The notes: generated by a model from the sequence alone, not told the origin. Shown: positions 1 through 10,603, numbered from the stretch's first letter. The stretch is DNA of 64,000 nt from Isoetes taiwanensis (GCA_021234155.1 JAJEKV010000018.1:15565795-15629794); one strand, 5' to 3'. A program made the numbers and translations.

Positions 1-220
1 GGAGCATATTCGATTGAACTCCATTTAGCAAGTATTGCAAGTTCGGCATCTTTTTTTTTCTTTTTTTTGGGGGTGGGTTATCTCGGCCGTCGAAAAGGAA
101 TATTCCTCATACATTCCAAACTAAGCACGTATCTTGGCCTCTCGTTTAGGACATTCCACGAATATCCCTCAATCCTCACCTCCATGCCTAGGGATTGCCC
201 TTTGTGCAATCCAAAAAGGG
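1..220. other. Non-coding, no feature seen
   Basis: AT-rich sequence with T-runs and a short G-run. No open frame, splice-flanked exon or repeat that I can support. Confidence 0.5.
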
Positions 221-323
221 GTATTAGACTCTTCTAAATCCGTGATGCATTCCGTAAGTCTAATACCTAAGGGAGGTATTAGACTAGTCTAAACTGATCT
301 TGTGCATTCTACAAGTCGAATAC
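221..323. repeat. Tandem hairpin-forming repeat, two units
   Basis: Two units of 46-48 bp lie at 221-266 and 276-323. Unit 1 is bounded by GTATTAGACT and its exact reverse complement AGTCTAATAC, so it can fold into a hairpin. Unit 2 keeps the same left arm and a right arm with one mismatch (GTCGAATAC). Further degraded GTATT/AATAC pieces follow to about 350. This could be a small foldback element or a decayed minisatellite. Confidence 0.55.
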
Positions 324-995
324 TTTTATGAGTATTACAACAGTCGAATATGTAGCATTATAATAGGGGGTTTTTTTTATGTTTTTGTACTGTTTTCTCT
401 AAGGTTTTCATATGATTTGGTGGTCGTATTCATCCAGGTGTACTAAAGAGTATTTCTAGAGTGCAACCTTTTGTTAGCCGTTGATTTTAGAAAAGGGGCA
501 AAATCACGTGGTGGGGGCTTTTTGTCTTTGGTTTTTAGGGTTTAATATCTAGGGCTAGCATGCATGAGCTTATTGTTGCAGGGAAAGCCTTGTGATTTTC
601 AAAGGAATCGAAGGGAATTGCTTAGGAATGCATCATTTCGCAATCTGGCGATCACGAGGAGCTTATTGTTACGGCCAGTTCTTTGGCAAGGACTTTGATA
701 TCCGGATTGAAAAATTTATTTAGAGAAGCTGTTATAATGGCAGCAGCCATTCTAACGTCGTGTGTGTCCTTCCTCCTGCTTTTGTGTTTTAAACGTTGTG
801 TTTTAAACGATGGAGCTATTTTTCTTTTTTCATTTCTATGAACATGTAGAGGCCCTTTAGCTTACGGACAGATTGATTGGTTTGCGGTGCTGGGGATGCA
901 GCGTCTGCATCAGAGTATGGTATGGCACGGTCAGATCTAGTAGACGCCTAGTTATCCATCAGGCATGCCCATTTGGTTCATTAATTTTAAAGACA

Positions 996-1146
996 TGAAG
1001 ATGGTATGCTTTCATAGCTCTGATCTGATTCCAACGGTTCATCAGCTTTTAAAAAAGTGAAGATGGTATGTTTTCAAGCTCTGATCCGGTTTCAACAGTT
1101 CATTAGTTTTATAGAAATGAAGATCGTATGCTTCCACAGCTCTGCC
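996..1146. repeat. About 61-bp tandem repeat, 2.5 units
   Basis: Units start at 996, 1058 and 1118. Each begins TGAAGATGGTATG or a close variant, then runs through a shared CAGCTCTG / AGCTCTGATC segment and GTTCATCAG / GTTCATTAG. A partial unit end lies just upstream (about 973-995). The small frame that can be read across it (1057-1245) looks like a by-product of the repeat, not a gene. Confidence 0.7.
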
Positions 1147-1601
1147 CTATTTTTCCACTTGTTAAGTATTACTCTGGCTGAAGGATACGGCAGCAGCCAT
1201 TCTTATTGCTTGAACTGCACTAAATACAGGGCATGCAGCAAATAGAATTTAACTGATGCAAGGCGTCCCTGTGCAAGTTAGTTCTCACCTCTGCAAGCAA
1301 ACGGGATCCATTTATGTACAGGGATTGTGGAGTTCAAAATTCCGGATCATCATGGCGGGGCATGGCGACAGTCCTACTTTTCTGTCTAGGGATATTTGGT
1401 AAGCTTTGTTATCCCGATAAATTTAGCTCCAAGAGTACATATTTGCACTTGCAAAAACACAATAGGCAGGGACATCCTCAAAATAGAGCTAAGTACAAGG
1501 AACTGAACCGATATTAATGGCAATACAGGGCATGCAGAAATATACTATTTCTCAATTCTCATTTGTATTGTGTTCTATTGGCAGATGAGCATGAAGATTC
1601 T

Positions 1602-1735
1602 GAGATGCTAAGTTGGTATCTTTTATTTGTCTCTAATTGTGTAGATCTTTTGGCATTTCTGAGATGCTAATATGTTTGTTTCCTTGTTGGTATATTTTCT
1701 TTGTCTCTGATTGTGTAGATCTTTTGGCATTTTTG
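1602..1735. repeat. Tandem duplication, about 60-70 bp unit
   Basis: Two copies begin GAGATGCTAA at 1602 and 1661. Both contain TTTGTCTCT(A/G)ATTGTGTAG followed by ATCTTTTGGCATTT. The second copy carries a small insertion. Another short duplication of TGCCTACAAAT follows near 1750-1785. Confidence 0.65.
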
Positions 1736-2500
1736 TATGCAGGGCATTGCCTACAAATTAGCTTCTGCTAGATTGCCTACAAATCTAGCATGACATATTA
1801 GCTTCTATGGATTTTGTCGTCTCGTGTACGTAGGACCTATCAAGTAGAGATTGGAAATAATCAAAGATGAATTCTATAGCTTGGCTACTTGACGCACAGA
1901 AAATTGACATCCAAATTGGCGTCCATAACGTGACAACTATGTTTTAGTTAGAATGGCACGTTGTACCTGGAATGGAATAGGTTGCAGTGTTCATACGATT
2001 GGGGATATTTTTGCAATTTGGTTTATGTTGGAAGTTAGAGAAGTGTTAACCAATTCAAACCTTGGAGAAGAATACTCCCATGTCTATTCCTTGTGAGTTC
2101 TTGTAAAGTTTTGCTTATTCTGAAGTTGAAGTGCTCAAGTATTTACGTTCATTTCAGAGTTTATGCCCATCCATTTAAGTTGCAAGGCAAATATTGGTTG
2201 AGAATTGTGGAAATATGATGATCTCATGTTTACCAAATCTTAACTCGATCCATTTGTGGAGATGTTTGATTATTCCCCACAACATATATATCAAGATGGC
2301 ATTTTTTAAATATACGACAACATAGGTGCCATGGCAAAGCACATGGTTTAAATGCTCTTCACGACTATATTGTTTTAGGCAAGGCCTTGAAGGGGCCAAA
2401 ATTTTCTTAATCTAACACAAACCATTACATCTAATGTTTCCAAGTGTGATATGATGTTTGTTTTTTGCCCCGAAGGGGCAAAATTTTTTTTGTGTTATAA

Positions 2501-2875
2501 CACAAACCATTACATTACACACCTTAAAATTAAATTCCCCCTTAAACCCCCTTTTGTTTGGGTGCATATTCACACGGGGGGCGACTCCGGGCAGCGAGAG
2601 CCCCTATAATTATGTTTTGCACGTACAAAATCAACACCATATAGTATGTTACCTGAAATCTTATAGTATTTTTCAAATCTTATTATACAGTATCATAATT
2701 TCTATACATCCATACCCCACAAACGAGGAATTTTGTGTACGGTGTAGATCAAGGAATAATGGGTGAATATGCCCATCCAACAACTCGTTGCGGGTCGCCC
2801 GTGTGAATATGCACCCAAACAAAAGGGGGTTTAAGGGGGAATTTAATTTTAAGGTGTGTAATGTAATGGTTTGTG
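2501..2875. mobile_element. MITE-like element with about 83-bp terminal inverted repeats
   Basis: The left end 2501-2585 is the reverse complement of the right end 2794-2875, with only a 3-base gap inside a G-run. Both ends start CACAAACCATTACATTACAC when read inward. TTATAA flanks each end (2495-2500 and 2876-2881). Because TTATAA is itself palindromic, the duplicated target could be TTATAA, TATA or TA. The 208-bp middle is AT-rich and holds no gene. A partial copy of the outer end also lies upstream near 2414-2435, next to a perfect TTTTGCCCC / GGGGCAAAA hairpin at about 2464-2484. The superfamily is unresolved: the TIR start matches no family I know well, and a Tc1/mariner or PIF/Harbinger-like origin are both possible. 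Confidence 0.85.
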
Positions 2876-2999
2876 TTATAAACATCTATAAGATATGTGG
2901 GTTTTGTTAGTGATTAAGAAAATTGTATAAAAGACCATATCTATGGTGGTTTGATACTAATTAACTACATTGTTTATTGTTTTGATACTTTGTAAATAA

Positions 3000-3480
3000 C
3001 CTTTGCGAATTGTCCGCCGTAAATAACCACCTCTTTGGGTAAAAATTATAAATAACCGCCATGACAATTGCGCTGGCATTCAAAACCATGCTATAAATTG
3101 CACCAATTTTTAGTAAACAATGCTACAAACAAAAACAAACTTCAATAACCACCATGTAATGGGAATTGGCATACAAAAGCACCTTATAAACTACTACAAC
3201 ATTATAAGTGGTACTACAACAGAAAGTTCACTTGAATAACCATCATCCTATCTAATGTGTTGTTGAAAAACCATACCATAAACCACTACCAATTTGATGA
3301 ACTATGTTATCCTAGGCAACCCACAAGAATAACCATCATTGATATACAAAACCATGCTATAAACCATTGTCCATCTTAATAAACCACATATAATTTATAA
3401 AAACCACTTAAATACGTGGTTTTTACTAAGAATATTTTTTTTCACATAAAAAACCACATCTATAGTGGTTTTTTAGTGGT
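3000..3480. repeat. Degenerate ACCAC-rich repeat tract
   Basis: An AT-rich tract in which AATAACCACCATG, AAAACCATGCTATAAA and similar phrases recur at irregular spacing of about 50-80 bp. It ends in ACCACATCTATAGTGGTTTT, and a similar CATATCTATGGTGGTTT phrase occurs just before the tract at about 2936. It reads as an old satellite or a decayed transposon end. No coding frame is seen. Confidence 0.5.
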
Positions 3481-3540
3481 TAATTGTGGCGTTTAAATTT
3501 TTAGATGCCTTGTGTATAACATATAATTATAATGGGGCAG

Positions 3541-3723
3541 TTTCTGGAATGTTCCATAAATAAAGATTGAGCCTAAATTTTTCAATGGTTCGTGCCAGGG
3601 GAAGCTACTAGAAGATTGCAGGAGGACGAGGCGTTTCTAGAAGCTGCAGTGTCCGGGATTTTCTGGAAGGTAACCGGAATGTTTCTCGAATGATCTCGAG
3701 AAGGCTTTGTTTTGGTATAAAAG
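3541..3723 (+). promoter_or_regulatory. Heat-shock-type promoter: HSE cluster plus TATA box
   Basis: 3541-3555 reads TTTCTGGAATGTTCC, a perfect three-unit heat-shock element (TTC-GAA-TTC with 2-base spacers). Further HSF-type sites lie at 3634-3643 (TTTCTAGAAG), 3661-3668 (TTCTGGAA), and a four-unit run TTC-GAA-aTC-GAg at 3683-3700. A TATAAAAG box follows at 3716-3723. This order and spacing is what plant Hsp promoters look like. The next ATG in good context is the MYG1-like start at 4048, leaving a 5' UTR of about 300 bases. That the promoter drives MYG1 is inference; it may instead be the remnant of a lost heat-shock gene. Confidence 0.75.
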
Positions 3724-4047
3724 GGAGGAGCGGCCGGTCGGCTTAACCCATAGCGACTTGTGGCAGCTATAGGTTTGGGAAACGGAGTTTCTGGAGAGAG
3801 ACGACGGAAGCTGTGTTTGAATTAAAGTAACGCTTGCGTTTGAAACTTGCGGAGAGCTGGGTTGAGTTTTGAGGATTGCGTTCCAACGTAGGGCGAGCTC
3901 CAATATCATAGAATAGAGTTGATGCGGCCAACGTCTAAGGGCGCCTGTTCTGTTTTCTTTTTGTCCCCTTTTCTTTTTGTTTGAGTTTCTGTGAAACCCT
4001 ACAGAATAAGCGAGATGGGAAAACAGAACCGGGGATAATAATCTCAC

Positions 4048-4736
4048 ATGTTGAAGGTGGCAGCTAGGAGAGCCATTTTGCCTCCAGTTGCTGCTTTCGT
4101 GCTCGTCATTTCAGGGATGAATGCATATGCCGGTGTCTCCTTGAAGCCCAAGCGCATTGGGACACATAATGGGACTTTTCATTGCGATGAAGCATTAGGG
4201 TGTTTCCTCATTCGTCTTACGGACAAGTTCGCAGGTGCAGAGATAGTTAGGACCAGAGACCAGAAGGTTAGTGTTTAGTTACACCAGCTTTGTTAGTACT
4301 TTTTCATGTGTCTGTTTGCATAAATGTCTAGTCTAATACACGTCCACAAACGAAGCTCTTAATGCTGGGAATAAACGCTTACCTATGCATACGTATATGT
4401 AACACTCTACACAAACATTTTGGTCGCAATGCTGTCTAAGCGTATTACAAACTAATGCTTTTCCTCAACTAATAACTAACATCCTTTTAATGTGTTTCTA
4501 GTACGGCAGCGAATCGGTAATTGGTCTGGTGCATTATTATTGTACTTACTAGTTACAATAACGCTTTGCTAATTCAGGACATAATTTTACAGATTTTAGA
4601 TCAGTTGGATGTTGTGTTGGATGTTGGAGGCGTGTATGATGCTAAAAGGGAAATGGATCATCATCAGCGGGGTTTTGATCATTGCTTTGGAAATGGATTT
4701 TAAACAAAGCTTGGTAGTGCGGGTCTTATATACAAG
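4048..4736 (+). pseudogene. MYG1: MYG1-like (UPF0160) exonuclease, exons 1-2 only, premature stop
   Basis: Exon 1 (4048-4266) encodes 73 residues: an Arg/Ala-rich, hydrophobic start resembling a mitochondrial presequence, then the MYG1 hallmark [20 protein letters not shown] and IVRTRD. A GTTAGT donor follows. Exon 2 (4593-4736, acceptor TTTTACAG) continues in phase 0 with LDVGGVYDAKREMDHHQRGF, which includes the DHH metal-binding motif. TAA at 4701-4703 then interrupts the frame, although KLGSAGLIYK, normal for the family, is still readable after it up to a GT donor at 4737. The family normally has about 340-380 residues; the rest (HFGKE onward) was not found on either strand. MYG1 is a mitochondrial/nuclear 3'-5' RNA exonuclease of the DHH superfamily. 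The stop and missing exons suggest a pseudogene, or a gene with very distant exons plus a sequence error. Confidence 0.85.
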
Positions 4737-5111
4737 GTTGGCTTGATTTTCATTCCATTTTTGTCTCCTATATTACATGTCCATTTTCATTGAGATGGTC
4801 TTGAGAGAGTGGCTTCGACAGTTTTCTTTATATTTTTCCAACACTGAAGAAAAAGGAAGGGTCCAGGAAAGAGGTTCAGTCCTTAGAAGATTTATCTATT
4901 CCAAGATGGAAAGGAAGTGACACGGAGGTTGTCATGTTTGTAGACAAAATCAGCATAGTATGTGTTCTAAATTTTTAAGTGAATTAAAAGTTCCATTGTT
5001 CTGTTTTCCCCAGCTAGATATAAGAAATTGATTATGCTCTTCACCTTGCCATGACTTTTCGATCTGTATGTGATGCACCATCTTCATAAGAAACCGGATG
5101 TTCTTGCAGCC

Positions 5112-5264
5112 ACAAAATCATAGGGAACATATGGATCATAGTCATGAGGATCTTCTGACCTTTTCGAAGCTTTGGCGCAGATTTGTAGCAAGTGTGCTTT
5201 TCGATAGAGGCTCACGAGTGAGAGCGACTTTAGGTGATGATGCGGAGTAACTTCTGAGAACAAG
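5112..5264 (+). pseudogene. Exon-like segment of unknown protein
   Basis: A good acceptor (TTCTTGCAG) precedes an open stretch reading HMDHSHEDLLTFSKLWRRF and then SVLFDRGSRVRATLGDD, followed by one in-frame stop and a GT donor after ACAAG at about 5264. It lies downstream of the MYG1 exons on the same strand, but it is not the expected MYG1 exon 3. I do not recognise the family. It could be a decayed exon of a neighbouring gene or chance. Confidence 0.25.
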
Positions 5265-5282
5265 GTACTCCATATCTCCTTT

Positions 5283-5843
5283 TCATGGGAGGTGTAAGTG
5301 TGTGTAGCGATGCGGATTCAAGTAGATACCTGGCTGTTCACTTGCGTATAAATCAGGTAATTGTTTATTCCTTTGTCCAACCTGAATTGCCGAGCATATA
5401 TATATCATCGCATTACTTAGATTGGTGAAGATCCTACCTATGTAGTCGCTGTCTTGGCATATAGTCTTACCGTAGAATATGAGTTCAATATAACCTCTGT
5501 ATGGAATTTTTCCGGATGTCATCTCTAATGCTGTGAAGAATAGATGGAGATAGCCAGAATGGTTCTGTTCAGTTCGATTGTTCCTTGCAGAAATGTTCGG
5601 GATTGTCATAATAGATTCTGTAATCTTCTTGCCAGGGAATAAAACGGCAAGGGCGAGCTTCATGTCAGCTCCATTTTTTTTAACCGAGATTGAACAGCAG
5701 CTGAGACGCCAATAAACCTGCTCTTCTGAATATCTAACCAGTGTTTTAATGCTGATAATAATTATGATTTTAACTATGCATGGATTCTGACAATCATTTA
5801 TCCCTGAAGAATAGTCTCGATGTTGTCTAAAGTAGAGAAGCAA
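5283..5843 (-). CDS. Unrecognised 186-codon open frame
   Basis: This is the second longest uninterrupted frame in the window and has no family I can name. It begins at a methionine, contains a Lys/Ile-rich patch near residues 25-35 and no clear signal peptide or catalytic motif. In AT-rich DNA a frame of this length can arise by chance, but it may also be an eroded retroelement frame. Intron-like AT-rich DNA of the MYG1 region surrounds it. Confidence 0.2.
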   Translation of the reverse strand: MLLYFRQHRDYSSGINDCQNPCIVKIIIIISIKTLVRYSEEQVYWRLSCCSISVKKNGADMKLALAVLFPGKKITESIMTIPNISARNNRTEQNHSGYLHLFFTALEMTSGKIPYRGYIELIFYGKTICQDSDYIGRIFTNLSNAMIYICSAIQVGQRNKQLPDLYASEQPGIYLNPHRYTHLHLP

Positions 5844-6619
5844 CTATATGCCTAGAACCTTAGTATTCTATCTTAAATTCTGTAAATTGAGCATACCTGC
5901 TCTGATATGTTTATTATTTATAGACAAACTTTAAGTATTTTTGTGATTTCTCCCTAATATTTCATTGATATTTCCTTCATGCTGCATTGCATAGATGCTG
6001 TAAGGCTGTCTTCAAGGCTGTGGTTCAAATTCTCTTCAGTCATGTGCTGCTTTACAATTCAATTGCACTCCCATTGTTCAAACTTGAGGCCTTATTTAAT
6101 TAGACTAGTTACTTATGTTTGACACAGAAAATTCTGTCTACACAACAAAGACAATGTGTTTTACGTTTAACATTTTGCATTTGATAACATGCCATTCTGA
6201 TTAATTGTCCCATCTCATACCCCTAAGCAGTGCAATTGTTTAAGCATTCAACATTACAGCTTACCATCCCACCTGGTATTGAGCTTAAGTTTTAGATCTA
6301 AGTTTTTGTACAGCATCATAATCCACATTTTACTCAACTTGCGTATGTTGTGGCAGTTCCCATGTTATTAAAAGTTGTAGAAATTGAAAGTTGTAAGGCA
6401 TGTTATTGTATTTATCTTATATCTCTATGGCTTTTTATTTTCCTCTTTTCTTCCAACCCACATGGGATTTGGATATGAACACACAATGGATTCGTACCAA
6501 GTGAAGGTGTCACAGGCCATAGCTAGAGCTCTGCCTACTTACATGAAGATGAAGATCAATTCCTTAAGTATGACAGGATGCTATGCAGCTACAACTAGGT
6601 TATTGGCTAATGAATAGTA

Positions 6620-7150
6620 GGGTGTTCAGAAGAACTCTCATACAACATATGTTCCATGTTCATTGTCCAAGGCCGCCGCGACAAACTCCTTGTTATCCAT
6701 AATGATTTTAGCTAAACTTACCTGAAAATAATCCCAAACGTTTTTGTGATTTAATTAAACTCTACAAATATTGCCTCTCATACTTTCCAACATTTAGCAA
6801 AATTAACCCAAAAAATTATTATACTTTTTCCCAATTGTTTCTCTTTACTTTACTCATTTTCTTTGTGAAGACATGTTAAAAGAAATGCCACTAGCTAAGT
6901 CTAGGTCTCAAACTTTTGGCGTATGGTTTCCTGGAATAGACCCCCCATTCAATAGTCAATATTTCTTTCGATTAAATGCATTTGCAAATGCAATTGTTGT
7001 TATCTTCAGACTAGGTGATAACATCATCCTAAATACTGCATAGAGGGTTTTGTACAAGGATAAAAAAGAAGTGATATTTACCCTAGAAACTTTGACAAGG
7101 TTTAGGTTACTAGACATTGTGTGGAGTTCTTATAAAGTCATAAGTGACTT
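6620..7150. other. Non-coding, no feature seen
   Basis: AT-rich with many T-runs. Nothing coding or repetitive could be supported. The preceding short frame (6384-6617, ending ATTRLLANE) is not recognised. Confidence 0.5.
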
Positions 7151-7157
7151 GCTATGC

Positions 7158-7578
7158 TTAATGTAGTTTGCAATGTGCCTCTTCATATCGGCGAAAGTAG
7201 GCTGGGCGGATCTTAAAATATGTCTTCATGAATCTTGCATGCCCAGCTATAAAGCTGTCATGCGTGTGCGTGGAGAATGAGCTTGCAAACTCCTGATGTT
7301 TCGGGCATTCATAACTTATTCTTACAATAAAGAGGGTTACCTTCCTTCTTATAATGGCAAAAAGCTTCCTTCTCCTTATCCGTTCTAGCTTCCTTAGATA
7401 GACTTTGCCATATTTCTTGAGATTCAAGATCTAGAGGAAGACTCTGCTCTATCTGCTTACCAAACTCACTGGTGAGAGTGGAAATCGCATTGCAATGTGT
7501 TCGGGTGACCAATGGATGCCTGGAAAGAGCGTCATAATCATACACAATTTCAGAATCATATTCCTCGAGGAATTCCAT
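7158..7578 (-). pseudogene. Ty3/gypsy RNase H end and integrase zinc-finger relic
   Basis: Reading leftward from 7578: EFLEEYDSEIVY followed shortly by DALSRHPL is the classic end of the gypsy RNase H / connection region (normally ...YxPGxxNxxADALSRxP, here shortened). After a frameshift comes HDSFIAGHARFMKTYFKIR, matching the H2C2 integrase zinc-binding region in which HxxxAGHxGxxKTxxxI is usual. The frame then dies and no integrase core follows. It directly adjoins gag (7603-7810), so protease, reverse transcriptase and most of RNase H were lost in one internal deletion. Confidence 0.8.
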
Positions 7579-7602
7579 CTGTTTTTGGATCTATGGCTTG
7601 CA

Positions 7603-7810
7603 CTATCTTCTGAAGTGTGGGGGATAACCCCTCAATGTAACCCTCAACGGCCCTGTGTTCATTAATCCCTGGGACATAGAGCCGTAAACGTATGAACTAA
7701 TCCGTGTATTCTTGGACCGTGAGGTTCCTCTATTCCAGGCAGTAGAAAGTCTGGATCTGCTGGCAGCGGTGCGCTCTAGGGACGTAATGAGATTTGAATG
7801 CTTTAGCAAA
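7603..7810 (-). pseudogene. Ty3/gypsy gag relic
   Basis: Leftward from about 7750, one frame reads TFYCLE, stop, RNLTVQEYTD, stop, FIRLRLYVPGINEHRAVEGY and IEGLSPTLQKI. This is the conserved retrotransposon Gag segment (capsid-like 'retrotrans_gag'). Two in-frame stops replace what are normally Gln/Glu codons. It is followed without a gap by RNase H sequence, so the element is internally deleted and non-autonomous. Confidence 0.8.
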
Positions 7811-7849
7811 AACCTTGTATCAGCACCTGCTGTGATGCTCCCTGAACAT

Positions 7850-8835
7850 ATACGGCGCTCCGGACGTATACATACAGGGACTTTCCCCTCCCATGGCGAT
7901 CAGCTCACCATGAGCAAGGCCCTCCGTCTAACTCGGGCCGTCTATAGGAAGATGCCCGGGTGAAGGACACGGAGGTGTTATTCGGCGCACGCCTTCGATG
8001 GGACTCCTATGTCGCGGAAGCGTGAATACAAGTTAGCATACAGCATAATCATATCATAAATAACCACCACGAAGGGTGGCACATCCATCCAACTGATGAT
8101 AACAGAGAAGATACATTTAATGCTAAGGGAAACACCCCAAACCCAAGGTTCTACCCCAGCTCAGACTCCAATGAGGATCGACTGACGGCTAGGTCTCAGG
8201 AGATCAGCAGACAGAATCTTGGCATAGCGTTGGCTGGCATAGAACATCGGCTAGGGTTGTCCACTCCATTCGCCCCTCCTGTGCACACTTTGCAGATGAG
8301 CTGAATCAAGCTATGGCGCCATTGTAGCCTTCCGGAGACGCAATCCCAAGGCATCACCCTTCGGGACTACTCCGGGTTACATCTCCCCGGTCCGATGAGG
8401 CAGGTCAGGGAAGTGTCCCTTCCCAGAGTCGCAGTGATTCCATGGGTGAGCTAGAGAATAGTGCCGCATCAGCGACCCCCGCATCCGTACCCAACCTACT
8501 CCCCTAACTTTATCTTCAAAGTACAGGATGATCACACTACTGTACCCAGGGAGTGTCAGACCCATACCGGGCCTGGTTCACTGGCCGGCTATTAGGCCTA
8601 GCTCACTGAAGGAGTCCCCGTAGCCTTTTATGCTCAGGCGAGACCCCATCCCACACTTCATCACTACGGCCCCTTATCTGGTGCTTCAATCATGCCATAG
8701 ATTCCACAGCTCGGTGGGATCTTGTGCACAGGCCGCAATTATTGGGTACTATGGGAGATACTAGGAGCATACTAATGAACATAGGTCACAGAGGTCTCTA
8801 CCCCCCTTAATCCCTGCTTTCAGTAAGAACTAACA
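7850..8835 (-). mobile_element. Probable LTR/leader of the deleted gypsy element
   Basis: A GC- and CpG-rich block sharply different from the AT-rich flanks. It lies upstream of the minus-strand gag where the 5' LTR and leader should be. It carries no long frame and ends near 8835 against LINE sequence. No second copy was found in the window, so the LTR identity rests on position and composition. The exact borders are uncertain. Confidence 0.45.
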
Positions 8836-8839
8836 GAGA

Positions 8840-9450
8840 TCCCAGACTGAGGAAATGATCTTATTCCATTAATTATTTTCAACTGGCATACTGTGCATAG
8901 TTCAAGCAGTCTGTCGCCCATTTCATTTGAAGCAGGCTCTGTTATATGCTGGATCATCCACCTCATCTAGGTATACGTTTGCAAGATCATCAAACATTCT
9001 TGCTTACTGGGAGCCTGTGCGCCCATTGAAATCTCCGGTTTGAAATATCTCACCTTGAGCGGAATAGTCCAGGATATCAGAGCAGAGACTGCCAAATGGA
9101 TTCTCCTTGTCTAGTCCATGTCTATTGTATATATTGGAGCATTCTGGAGCAAAATAACATACTGCAAGAAACAACAACTGATTATTCCCTTTCATTTGCA
9201 ACCAAATATATTGTTGTTTGTATCAAATTTTAGGATTTGAATATCATGTCCCGATCCCACTCGCTTATATACAGCAACCCCTCCAAAGCCCCTTCCTGCT
9301 CCTGTCATTTTTTCATTCCATACTTGACCAAGTATCTCAAATCCAGGTATGTCGGGAAGAAGGCGAAAAATGATGTGTCCATGTTTAAAGTGAAGCATAA
9401 TATATCTGTTTTTCCAAATATTGAGTGGCATTTACTTTGCTTGAGTAAGT
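8840..9450 (-). pseudogene. LINE ORF2 endonuclease (EEP) relic
   Basis: Leftward: AVYKRVGSGHDIQILKFD, a frameshift near 9200, then LLFLAVCYFAPECSNIY, and GDFNGRTGSQ (the GDFN catalytic-core motif of APE-type endonucleases), then a stop and LELCTVCQLKIINGIRSFP, the last recognisable EEP segment. No reverse transcriptase follows; the sequence meets the gypsy block near 8835. It sits just downstream of LINE ORF1 on the same strand, so the two belong to one truncated L1-like element. This frame nicks target DNA in intact elements. Confidence 0.85.
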
Positions 9451-9502
9451 CCATGGCATTCCATAAACTAATTCTCAAATTTGCTTCCTATTTGTGTTTC
9501 TG

Positions 9503-10301
9503 TTAAGTAACTATTGCTCTGCCTCCCTGGTCCAGGTAAGCTACAAATCCTGACTCTCTGGCTTCCTTTACCTTGGCCCATTCTTTTTTCCTGAATTCCA
9601 ATTGGCTTGGTGTTAAATCCAAGTCCAACCAGATCTTTTCTCCCTTAAGTGCACTCCGGTTGTGAAGCACACGATCTCTTGCTTCTTTAGATTGGAATCT
9701 TACCAATATGGGGCGAGTATGGTAGCCCAGTTTTCCCAATCTTCTAGATGATACATGAAGAGGATCATGTAAATGCATTGTTTCCGAGAAAAGCCGTCTT
9801 ACTGTATCTGTAACATCTTCTCCTTCAATCTCATGGAGACCGGATATTTTCAGATTTTTTGCTCGAATGTCTTGATCCCTTTGCTCTGAAGAGATTTCTG
9901 CATGATGTATCTTCATTTGCTCTTTGGTAGATTCAGCTACCAGAGAAGCTAGTTTATTTTCAAGAGATTCTATCTGTGCTTTGAAGTCTGCGGATGAATT
10001 TAGATTGGATAATTCTGCATTTTGCTCTTTTAAACTGGTATTTTGGGCCACCAATTTATTTTCAAGAGATTCAATCTATGCTTTGAAGGCTGCGGATGAA
10101 TTCAGCTTGGATAATTCTGCATTTTGCTCTTTTAAACTGGTGTTTTGGGCCACCAGTTCTTGTAAAGTTTCCTGCATTCCTTTAACTTCTGACCTAAGAT
10201 TAGAAATTTAGGCCTTCAGCTCTTGCCTTACTGACACGAGATGAGCTGAATCCCCATCGTATTGAAACCAGGTCTCCTAATCCTTTCTTCTTTGGGGGCA
10301 T
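9503..10301 (-). pseudogene. LINE ORF1 with duplicated coiled coil
   Basis: The start MPPKKKGLG at 10301 is followed by two stops near 10205. A long coiled coil then runs through two copies of LVAQNTSLKEQNAELS + LNSSA.FKA.IESLENK (34 residues, 102 bp each, copies beginning near 10152 and 10053). The C-terminal half from about 9870 reads DIRAKNLKISGLHEIEGEDV, then RPILVRFQSKEARDRVL and LDLDLTPSQLEFRKKEW, matching the L1-type ORF1 RNA-binding domain (Transposase_22-like RRM plus C-terminal domain). The last 183 codons are open. ORF1 proteins coat LINE RNA and act as nucleic-acid chaperones. The element is inactive because ORF2 is truncated. Confidence 0.85.
9951..10155 (-). repeat. 102-bp in-frame tandem duplication in LINE ORF1
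   Basis: Copies start at 9951 (AGTTTATTTTCAAGAGATTC) and 10053 (AATTTATTTTCAAGAGATTC) with a period of 102 bp, exactly 34 codons. The copies differ at a few sites, including one that makes a stop in the more 5' copy. Confidence 0.85.
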
Positions 10302-10603
10302 CCCACTGACATGAGACGAGCTGAAGTTCGTATGCGATGGCGCAAACCCTAAGCGCAAACCCTATGCTGGCAATAAAATGGATTTAGTCTTTGAGAGCAT
10401 CTATAGCCTTGTGTTGGAGTTGCAAACATCACTCTTATATTAATTGTTTGTAAAGTTCGAACTGTACAGTTTTCTAGAAGTTCAGAATGGATACAATGTA
10501 TTTGTTTGACAAGTGTGTGCATCTCAAACTGAGCACACAACATATGACAGGCATAAAACGATATGCTTCTGAGTGCCTGCCGATGTTCTGAATGGTTATC
10601 TGC

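Noticed and set aside
221-323. Possible CRISPR-like array of two hairpin units.
   Set aside because: Only two units, diverged, no spacer structure, and a plant nuclear context.
3637-4047. A 136-codon minus frame upstream of MYG1.
   Set aside because: It is antisense to the promoter and 5' UTR, has no motif, and is best explained by chance.
7820-7840. A plus-strand TTGTATCAGCACC resembling a tRNA-Met primer-binding site.
   Set aside because: It is on the opposite strand from the adjacent gag/pol relic and no LTR lies to its left.
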